A stretch of DNA of 64,000 nt, taken from NCBI RefSeq assembly GCF_000224785.1, contig NZ_AGAV01000015.1, forward strand, positions 1 to 64,000, given 5' to 3'. Both the position numbers and the translations under genes were made by a program. Source of the DNA: Lentibacillus jeotgali (lineage in GTDB: Bacteria; Bacillota; Bacilli; Bacillales; Amphibacillaceae). Shown piece after piece: positions 57,112 to 64,000 of the stretch; position 1 is the first letter of the stretch; the number at the start of each line of letters is the position of its first letter. The notes under the pieces were generated by a model. The model searched no databases. It worked only from the letters and a program-made list of their open reading frames with translations, and had not been told where the DNA came from.

Positions 57112-57173
57112 AAAGTTACATATTTTGCTTTGAGACAATACTGCCGTAATTAAGGGTCTTTGTGATCTTTATA

Positions 57174-58889
57174 CTATTCTTCAAGTGTTGAGGTATCACC
57201 TGTTGGCAATCCAAGCTCCCAGGATTTCAGAAGACGACGCATGATTTTACCACTGCGCGTTTTTGGAATTGCATCTTTAATTTCCAGCTCCCGCGGTGCA
57301 GCGTGTGCACTCAGGCCGGTTTTGACAAATTGCCGTACCTCCTCGAGCAGTTCCTCTGAATCCTCATAGCCGTCGTTCAGAGTAATAAACGCTTTGACAA
57401 TTTCCCCGCGTTCAGGATCCGGTTTACCGATAACCCCGGCCTCTGCTACAGCAGGATGCTCAATCAGCTTGCTTTCCACCTCAAATGGCCCGACACGTTC
57501 ACCGGATGTATTGATGACGTCATCCAGCCGGCCCTGGAACCAGAAATAGCCGTCTTCATCTTTGTAAGCACTATCACCTGATACATACCAGCCATTGATA
57601 AAGTAGCTTTCGTATTTTTCCGGGCGCTTCCAGATTTGCCGCATCATAGCGGGCCAAGGTGCTTTGATCGCCAGATTGCCCATTTGATTTGCCGGCAATT
57701 CATTTCCTTCATTATCAACAATTGAAGCTTCAACTCCTGGAATCGGTTTACCCATTGAACCCGGACGAATTTCCTGTGACGGCAGATTGACAATAAGCTG
57801 TGCACCTGTTTCTGTCATCCACCATGTGTCATGAATTCTCAGGTCGAATGCCTGCAAGCCCCAGGTGATGACTTCCGGATTGAGGGGTTCACCGACACTC
57901 ATGATATGACGCAATGATGACATATCGTGTTTTTTAACGACATCTTCGCCCGCACTGACTAGCTTACGAAGTGCAGTAGGTGCTGTATACCATACACTGA
58001 CATTATATTTATCAATCGTGCCATACCAAGCATCGGGGCTGAACCGGCCACCGCGCACTACATTTGTGACACCATGCAGCCACGGGGCAAAAATACCATA
58101 GCTTGTTCCGGTTACCCAGCCGGGGTCGGCGGTGCACCAATAAACATCATCTTCACGCAGGTCCAGTACCCACTCGGCAGTGGCATAATGTTGAATCATC
58201 GCATTATGCACATGGTAGACCCCTTTAGGCTTACCTGTGGACCCAGATGTATAGTGAATGAGCATGCCATCTTCAAGGTCAACCCACTCAATATCAAAAT
58301 CTGTTGATGCTTCTTTCATTTCCTGCTGATAATCAATGTATTTGTCAGACGTTTCATTGTTTTCACCGACAAGAACGATTTTCTTAAGATCAGGCAAATC
58401 ATCTTGCGGTACACGTTCAAGCAGATCCGGTGTGGTAATCAGCGTGCTCGCTTCACTGTCCTCCAGCCGGTCACGGACTGCCTGCTCCATAAATGCCTCA
58501 AACAACGGCCCAGCAATTGCCCCTGTTTTCAAAATACCGAAAAACGTTGCATAAAATTCCGGACTTCTCGGCAGAAACATAAAGATGCGATCGCCTTTTT
58601 CAACACCATTTTTTTTCAATACATTGGCAAACTGATTGCTCTGCTTTCTTAATTCATCAAATGTTACCTTTTCTTCACGATCGGGTGATGAAAACAACAA
58701 CGCAGCCTTGACTTTTTTACTCGGGTCTTCCGCATGGCGATCAACAGCTTCATAAGCCATGTTGACTTTACCCGTATCATTCCAGCTGAAATGTTTTTTT
58801 ACATTATCCCATGAAAACGTCTTGCGCATGTTTTCATAGTTTTGCAGATTGTACGTTCCGTCTTGTGCAGGTATACGCTGCATATCCAT
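57174..58889 (-). CDS. acsA: acetyl-coenzyme A synthetase
   Basis: AcsA activates acetate to acetyl-CoA via acetyl-AMP. The 571-residue protein shows the P-loop-like YTSGSTGKPKG, DTWWMTETG, WYVSGDSAYKDEDGYFWFQG, and the regulatory/catalytic lysine in PKTRSGKIMRR. Length equals B. subtilis AcsA (572). I start at the ATG at 58889 after GAGGTGAT. A cre-like site lies 26 bp upstream. The acuABC genes, divergent from acsA in B. subtilis, are absent. Confidence 0.96.
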   Translation of the reverse strand: MDMQRIPAQDGTYNLQNYENMRKTFSWDNVKKHFSWNDTGKVNMAYEAVDRHAEDPSKKVKAALLFSSPDREEKVTFDELRKQSNQFANVLKKNGVEKGDRIFMFLPRSPEFYATFFGILKTGAIAGPLFEAFMEQAVRDRLEDSEASTLITTPDLLERVPQDDLPDLKKIVLVGENNETSDKYIDYQQEMKEASTDFDIEWVDLEDGMLIHYTSGSTGKPKGVYHVHNAMIQHYATAEWVLDLREDDVYWCTADPGWVTGTSYGIFAPWLHGVTNVVRGGRFSPDAWYGTIDKYNVSVWYTAPTALRKLVSAGEDVVKKHDMSSLRHIMSVGEPLNPEVITWGLQAFDLRIHDTWWMTETGAQLIVNLPSQEIRPGSMGKPIPGVEASIVDNEGNELPANQMGNLAIKAPWPAMMRQIWKRPEKYESYFINGWYVSGDSAYKDEDGYFWFQGRLDDVINTSGERVGPFEVESKLIEHPAVAEAGVIGKPDPERGEIVKAFITLNDGYEDSEELLEEVRQFVKTGLSAHAAPRELEIKDAIPKTRSGKIMRRLLKSWELGLPTGDTSTLEE

Positions 58890-58914
58890 TCCTATCACCT
58901 CATCCAGTAAAATT

Positions 58915-58928
58915 TGTAATCGGTTGCA
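58915..58928 (-). promoter_or_regulatory. cre-like CcpA operator of acsA
   Basis: TGCAACCGATTACA on the minus strand matches 13 of 14 positions of the cre consensus TGWAANCGNTNWCA. It lies about 32-45 bp downstream of the predicted transcription start, where CcpA would act as a roadblock. B. subtilis acsA is under CcpA repression. Confidence 0.6.
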
Positions 58929-58965
58929 AAAACCGCCTACTTCAAAATACGTTATAATTGCATTA

Positions 58966-58995
58966 ATTATACAATTATATAAAGAGTTTTATAAA
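58966..58995 (-). promoter_or_regulatory. candidate sigma-A promoter of acsA
   Basis: On the minus strand, TTTATA (58990-58995), 18 bp, TATAAT (58966-58971). The region is very AT-rich, so other pairs are possible. From 58996 to 59241 I see no gene. Confidence 0.45.
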
Positions 58996-59241
58996 CATTT
59001 TGGGAACTATCTTTTATTTTAGAACATTTTATGACAATTTTAAAGTGTTTTAATTGGAATCCATTAAAATACACCTCCGCATCATCGTGCAAAGGTGTGG
59101 TAAGACTCATCACAAAACAGCTGACCGACGGGATTCAGTGCATATTGATCAGCAGCGGAGAAAACGTCAGATCCCTTCCTGTTGTAATTACTACCTGGTT
59201 CATGTTGAGATGGAAAGTATGCTGTATGATTAGTTGAGGTA

Positions 59242-59314
59242 CGCCCCCGGCAGGAATCGAACCTGCGACACACGGCTTAGGAGGCCGTTGCTCTATCCCC
59301 TGAGCTACGGGGGC
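59242..59314 (-). tRNA. tRNA-Arg (CCT)
   Basis: On the minus strand a full cloverleaf: acceptor GCCCCCG with CGGGGGC, D-arm AGCTCAGGGGATAGAGC, anticodon CCT at 59279-59281 in the loop CTCCTAA, and T-arm GCAGG-TTCGATT-CCTGC. It reads AGG codons. CCA is not encoded. No clear terminator follows within 100 bp. Confidence 0.95.
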
Positions 59315-59496
59315 AATTATTGGTGCGTTTCGTCCAGTTAATCTAAGACATCATAAAGTGGGAAAAAGACACAATAAACATTATACAAAATTTCGAGCCA
59401 AATGAAAAGGCATACCTCAATTTTAAAATGGAAGTGGACTTTTTTCTGTGCTACAATAACAAAAGTGATATAGACTGATTGATTGGGGGGGAAGTT

Positions 59497-60144
59497 ATGC
59501 CACAGGTCCCGTTCATTGCAATTGAAGGGCCGATCGGAATCGGAAAAACATCACTTGCAAAAAAACTTTCTGTCCATTTTGATTTCCATCTGTTAAAAGA
59601 AATCGTTGAGGAAAATCCGTTTCTCGGAAAATTTTATGATGATATTGAAGAATGGAGCTTTCAAACGGAAATGTTTTTCCTTTGCAATCGTTTCAAACAA
59701 CTGGAAGATATTGAGCGGAAATATCTGAACCGAAACAAAGCGGTGATAGCCGATTACCATATATCCAAAAACATGATTTTTGCCAAACGAACATTGCAGC
59801 AGGACAAATTTACCAAATACGAACAAATTTACCATATATTAACAAAGGATATGCCTGTACCGAACATCATGATTTACTTGCATGCCGGTCTTGATACGAT
59901 TTTAGAAAGAATTCGGCTTCGCGGCAGAGATATCGAACAAAACATCAAAGCATCCTACTTGTCACAGCTTGCACAGGATTATGAAAGCTACATGAATGAA
60001 TTCGAGGTGCTTCATCCTGACATTCCGGTCATCCGCATAAACGGGGATGAAATGGATTTTGTTAAACACCAGGAAGATCTTAATAAAATTATTGATCTTG
60101 TGAAACGGCAAATGTGTCACCACAATACAGCATCCAAACAATAA
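59497..60144 (+). CDS. dgk: deoxyguanosine kinase (dNK family)
   Basis: A 215-residue nucleoside kinase of the dGK/dCK family. The P-loop IEGPIGIGKTSLAK is at about residues 9-22, FYDDIEEWSFQTEMFFL follows, then DYHISKN and the lid RIRLRGRDIEQ. It corresponds to B. subtilis Dgk (YaaG), which phosphorylates purine deoxynucleosides. I start at the ATG at 59497 after GGGGGGAAG. It is 12 nt from dck; both are on the plus strand, opposite to the main set. Confidence 0.93.
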   Translation: MPQVPFIAIEGPIGIGKTSLAKKLSVHFDFHLLKEIVEENPFLGKFYDDIEEWSFQTEMFFLCNRFKQLEDIERKYLNRNKAVIADYHISKNMIFAKRTLQQDKFTKYEQIYHILTKDMPVPNIMIYLHAGLDTILERIRLRGRDIEQNIKASYLSQLAQDYESYMNEFEVLHPDIPVIRINGDEMDFVKHQEDLNKIIDLVKRQMCHHNTASKQ

Positions 60145-60156
60145 AGGGGAACAAAC

Positions 60157-60840
60157 ATGAACTTACGTGATAAATACCAGATTCCGCATGATAGCATCAT
60201 CACTGTTGCCGGTACTGTCGGTGTCGGCAAATCAACAATGACAAAAGCACTGGCCCATGCCCTGAACTTTAAAACCTCCTTTGAAAAGGTTGATAAAAAC
60301 CCTTATCTCGAGAAATTCTATGATGATTTTGAACGCTGGAGCTTTCATCTGCAAATCTACTTTCTAGCTGAGCGTTTTAAGGAGCAAAAGAAAATTTTCG
60401 AATATGGCGGTGGCTTTATTCAGGACCGTTCCATCTATGAAGATACAGGCATTTTCGCTAAGATGCATTATGAAAACGGAACGATGTCCAAAACAGACTA
60501 TGAAACCTACAAAAACCTCTTTGAGGCAATGGTAATGACGCCATATTTTCCTCATCCAGATTTACTGATTTATTTAGAAGGTTCTTTTGACCACGTAGTG
60601 CAGCGGATACATAACCGCGGACGGGAAATGGAAAAGAATACGCCAAACGCTTATTGGGAGGAACTGCATAACCGCTATGAAGAGTGGATCAACAATTTTA
60701 ACGCATGCCCGATATTACGCGTCGACATTTCCGATTATGATCTGCTTAAACAGGAGAAATCCATGGAACCGATCCTGGAGAAAATCAGCCACTTCATTCA
60801 GCAGTCCCGCAAATGGAAAACACGAGAAATCATTAAATAA
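60157..60840 (+). CDS. dck: deoxyadenosine/deoxycytidine kinase
   Basis: A 227-residue paralogue of dgk, matching B. subtilis Dck (YaaF). It shows AGTVGVGKSTMTKALA (P-loop), FYDDFERWSFHLQIYFLAER, the DRS motif QDRSIYEDTGIFAKM, and the lid RIHNRGREMEK. AAAGGGG precedes the ATG. It ends at a small terminator that overlaps the converging reductase remnant. Confidence 0.94.
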   Translation: MNLRDKYQIPHDSIITVAGTVGVGKSTMTKALAHALNFKTSFEKVDKNPYLEKFYDDFERWSFHLQIYFLAERFKEQKKIFEYGGGFIQDRSIYEDTGIFAKMHYENGTMSKTDYETYKNLFEAMVMTPYFPHPDLLIYLEGSFDHVVQRIHNRGREMEKNTPNAYWEELHNRYEEWINNFNACPILRVDISDYDLLKQEKSMEPILEKISHFIQQSRKWKTREIIK

Positions 60841-60841
60841 A

Positions 60842-60872
60842 AAGGACTCCTGAAAAATGGAGTACTTTTTTT
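60842..60872 (+). terminator. terminator of dck
   Basis: AAGGACTCC and GGAGTACTT pair with one mismatch and are followed by a run of T, immediately after the dck stop. Confidence 0.7.
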
Positions 60873-61163
60873 ATACTTCCTCAAGCGGGAAAACATTTTC
60901 AATTGTCTGCAACTCGTCTGTTGTCAATTTTATTTCCGCTGCTTTCAGATTGTTGATCACCTGTTTCGTATTGTGTCAATGAAGTTCAGGCCGTGATCGA
61001 TTGCCGCTAAAACGATGTCACCGCCATATTCCGTACCAGCTTCTTTAATCTCATATCCAATTTTATTAGCAAAATATGTCAGGTTATCAAGAATCTTGGA
61101 TTTCTGTCCCGGAGGAATTCTTCTATGGGATGATCGCAACCCTTCATGCTCAAGCATCTGCAA
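60871..61163 (-). pseudogene. aldo/keto reductase remnant
   Basis: Two short pieces in different frames on the minus strand resemble the ends of an aldo/keto reductase. The first (from 61163) ends GGDIVLAAIDHGLNFIDT, like the early beta2 motif ALDxGINFFDT. The second (about 60871-60963) reads NLKAAEIKLTTDELQTIENV, then a short tail and stop, like the family C-terminus. The roughly 230 residues between them, including the catalytic Tyr/Lys/His, are missing. I infer an internal deletion and frameshift. The first 45 residues show no clear match. It could be two unrelated fragments. Confidence 0.5.
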
Positions 61164-61202
61164 CTGAATGCAAGGAACCCCGGCGCATAACCGGTTCCTT
61201 GC

Positions 61203-62018
61203 TTACTGCTTTTTCCCTAGTTCAATCGACCGTTCGCGTGCGCTTTCCACACATGACATCACCGTTTCCTGAAAGTTATGTTCAGCCAGTGATTCAAGTC
61301 CGGCCTGTGTTGTACCGCCGGGGCTTGTAATATTCTCACGGAGCCTGGACGGGTCCAGACCTGATGTTGTCAGCATTTCCCCCGCGCCAACAATCGTTTG
61401 TGTAATCAGATCATGTGCTGTATCATGATCCAATCCAGCTCTGACTGCCGCTAATTCCATAGCCTCGACCAGGTAATAAATATATGCCGGCCCACTTCCA
61501 GATATAGCGGTAACTGTATGCATATCCGTCTCGGCTACCTCAGTCGCGGTACCAATCGTATTAAACAGATCCAGTGCCGTTTGCAAATGTTCTGCCATAG
61601 CAAATTTCCCCCGGGTTACGGCTGTGGCAGACTGCCCTGCTGCCGATGAGGTATTCGGCATTGCCCGGACTACTGGAACTTCTTTGTTAATCAATTGTGA
61701 AATCGTATCGGTTGAGATACCCGCCACAACCGAAATAAGCAACTGACCCTTGTCCAGGTAATTCCGGATTGAAGTAAGGGCAGCCTCCACGTCATAAGGT
61801 TTAACGGCTATAATCACAATGTCAGCGCCATCAACTGTTTGTTGCGTATTATCCGTATTTTGGACCTCATATTGTTTTTCCAAAAATTCCAAGCGGTTTT
61901 TATCAGATTTATTCGTCACAAAAATTTTCTCTTTCGGGAAAAATTCACTGTTTAATATTCCTGTCAGGATTGATTCAGCCATTGACCCGGCGCCGATAAA
62001 CGCCAATTTTTCGCTCAT
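61203..62018 (-). CDS. proC: pyrroline-5-carboxylate reductase
   Basis: ProC reduces pyrroline-5-carboxylate to proline with NAD(P)H; in halotolerant Bacillaceae proline also serves osmoadaptation. The 271-residue protein has the nucleotide loop LAFIGAGSMAESILTG at the start, AVKPYDVE, RAMPNTSSAAGQSATAV, and the C-terminal signature SPGGTTQAGLESL. I start at the ATG at 62018 after AAAGGAG. A T-box leader precedes it, pointing to control by uncharged tRNA-Pro. Confidence 0.96.
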   Translation of the reverse strand: MSEKLAFIGAGSMAESILTGILNSEFFPKEKIFVTNKSDKNRLEFLEKQYEVQNTDNTQQTVDGADIVIIAVKPYDVEAALTSIRNYLDKGQLLISVVAGISTDTISQLINKEVPVVRAMPNTSSAAGQSATAVTRGKFAMAEHLQTALDLFNTIGTATEVAETDMHTVTAISGSGPAYIYYLVEAMELAAVRAGLDHDTAHDLITQTIVGAGEMLTTSGLDPSRLRENITSPGGTTQAGLESLAEHNFQETVMSCVESARERSIELGKKQ

Positions 62019-62052
62019 CTTCATCTCTCCTTTAACGTTAATCATCAACAAT

Positions 62053-62320
62053 AAAAACACCCCAATCGATTCCTTTGAAAAGGACGGATTGGGGTGTCTT
62101 CCGTGGTACCACCTTCATTGGCATGCCATACATGCCCACTTTTGTTTAATAACGCAGCAAGACTGCGGCCAGGTTTTAATCTGACAACTCCAAGGCAGGT
62201 TTCACAAAGGCTTTGCCCCGCGGAATCTCTCAGCCGGTGAATTCCACTCTCTTACGGGAAGCGTTTTGCTACAGACCTCTTCTTCGTTTCAAGGTTATTT
62301 GTCTGTAAAATCACAGATTG
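62053..62320 (-). promoter_or_regulatory. T-box riboswitch leader of proC
   Basis: On the minus strand, the T-box sequence AAGGTGGTACCACGG (62101-62115) precedes a terminator whose 13-bp stem (ACACCCCAATCC-type arms, 62055-62097) ends in a T-run. Upstream, stem I elements are visible, including GAGAGTGGAATTCACCGG and CTGAGAGATTCCGC. The likely specifier loop near GTGAAACCTGCC offers CCT, a proline codon. Uncharged tRNA-Pro would favour antitermination. Confidence 0.85.
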
Positions 62321-62359
62321 TTTATATTATTATAGACGAATATGGCTGTATTTTTATGT

Positions 62360-62388
62360 ACTATACCTGCTAATATGATGAATGTCAA
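62360..62388 (-). promoter_or_regulatory. sigma-A promoter of the proC T-box leader
   Basis: On the minus strand, TTGACA (62383-62388), 17 bp, TATAGT (62360-62365). Transcription would start near 62353. The 100 bp beyond, to 62503, hold no feature I recognise. Confidence 0.75.
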
Positions 62389-62503
62389 GCATTTAAGAAA
62401 ACTTAATCCCGACTCTTCTTCATTAAAACTTTTAAATATGACAGTAGTGAGAAAAAATTGGCTTTTGAGTCCTATAGGCTGGCGCATTTTAATTGCCTGA
62501 CAA

Positions 62504-62531
62504 TAAAAAACCGCTACATAATGTAACGGTT
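62504..62531 (-). terminator. terminator of tRNA-Ser
   Basis: On the minus strand AACCGTTACA and TGTAGCGGTT pair (one G-U) around a 3-nt loop and are followed by TTTTATTG. Confidence 0.85.
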
Positions 62532-62574
62532 CGGCGGTTTTTAAATATCTCCAATTTTTGCGGTTAATATTCAA

Positions 62575-62667
62575 TGGAGGAGGTAGAGGGATTCGAACCC
62601 CCGCGCGGTTTGACCCGCCTGTCGGTTTTCAAGACCGATCCCTTCAGCCAGACTTGGGTATACCTCC
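62575..62667 (-). tRNA. tRNA-Ser (TGA)
   Basis: A class II tRNA on the minus strand: acceptor GGAGGTA with TACCTCC, anticodon TGA at 62629-62631, a long variable arm (CAGGCGGGTCAAACCGCGCG) and T-arm GGGGG-TTCGAAT-CCCTC. CCA is encoded. The discriminator base is T where serine tRNAs usually have G. It lies downstream of serS, as in B. subtilis. Confidence 0.95.
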
Positions 62668-62685
62668 ATATTGACGACAAGATTA

Positions 62686-62714
62686 AATTTAACATGTGTC
62701 GTACAAGTTGTCAA
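62686..62714 (-). promoter_or_regulatory. sigma-A promoter of tRNA-Ser
   Basis: On the minus strand, TTGACA (62709-62714), 17 bp, TAAATT (62686-62691), about 19 bp before the tRNA. Confidence 0.75.
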
Positions 62715-62779
62715 TTATTTTTTTAGATTTTTTGTGCTAAAGGGAGACTTTTCTTGTGTTGTCATTTAAACTGCAGCAC

Positions 62780-62859
62780 ATTTATACGTGCTCACTTGTT
62801 CCCTTAAATGTCTGATTGGTTCAACTAACATTCAGTGGGGGAAAGCGCCCCACTGAATG
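62780..62859 (-). repeat. dispersed repeat, hairpin + TTAGTTGA family (copy F)
   Basis: On the minus strand a perfect 12-bp stem (CATTCAGTGGGG with CCCCACTGAATG, 62829-62859) is followed by TTAGTTGAACCAATCAGACA. It matches copy A (7844-7940) in both hairpin and tail. It lies 11 bp after the serS stop and could act as its terminator, though there is no U-tract. Confidence 0.55.
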
Positions 62860-62869
62860 AAGTTTAAGT

Positions 62870-64000
<1,131 letters not shown>

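Noticed and set aside
59031-59237. 68-codon plus-strand frame upstream of tRNA-Arg
   Set aside because: No ribosome-binding site and no resemblance to any family; lies in AT-rich intergenic sequence.

Overview
The window is a core, sporulation-rich chromosomal segment of a low-GC, endospore-forming Bacillaceae. Gene order follows the Bacillus subtilis stretch from serS down to lysS almost step by step. Protein sequences and intergenic repeats look most like the halotolerant Oceanobacillus/Virgibacillus/Lentibacillus group; that is my inference, not a search result. Nearly all genes lie on the minus strand, as expected if the replication origin lies just beyond the right edge (serS side). Tandem rRNA promoters at the left edge fire out of the window.

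Reading in the direction of transcription (right to left), the layout is as follows. Positions 62.5-64 kb hold the 3' part of serS and tRNA-Ser. Next come proC behind a T-box leader, an aldo/keto reductase remnant, the plus-strand dgk-dck pair, tRNA-Arg, acsA with a cre site, a YfkM-like DJ-1 gene behind a sigma-B-like promoter, and plus-strand sleL and an isochorismatase-like gene. Positions 42-54.4 kb hold tadA, the SRP RNA, dnaX-ebfC-recR-yaaL, bofA, csfB, yaaO, tmk, darA, holB, ricT, yabA, trmN6-yazA-rsmI and the opposed abrB. Positions 17-42 kb hold metS, tatD, yabE, rnmV, ksgA, yabG, veg, sspF, ispE, purR, spoVG, glmU-prs-ctc, pth, fin-mfd, spoVT, yabM-yabN-rqcP-yabP-yabQ-divIC and yabR. 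Positions 0-17 kb hold a plus-strand tRNA-Met beside a MITE-like element, spoIIE, yabS-yabT, tilS-hpt-ftsH, coaX, hslO, yacD, cysK, folP-folB-folK-yazB and lysS.

Most genes serve replication and repair (dnaX, holB, recR, mfd), translation (lysS, metS, serS, tilS, ksgA, rsmI, pth, tRNAs), nucleotide and cofactor supply (prs, tmk, hpt, dgk, dck, fol genes, coaX), cell-wall and isoprenoid precursors (glmU, ispE), division (divIC) and sporulation (spoIIE, spoVT, spoVG, bofA, csfB, fin, yabG, sspF, yabP, yabQ, sleL, yabS, yabT). Promoter-like sequences for sigma-A, B, F, G and H, and sites resembling 0A boxes, WalR boxes and cre, sit where B. subtilis biology predicts them.

Compared with B. subtilis, dusB, pabBAC, yabJ, yaaR and xpaC-yaaN are missing at their usual places. 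I found no CRISPR array, prophage, transposase gene or defence system. The least explained content is intergenic: one 358-bp MITE-like element and three families of short dispersed repeats, one of which looks like a structured RNA.
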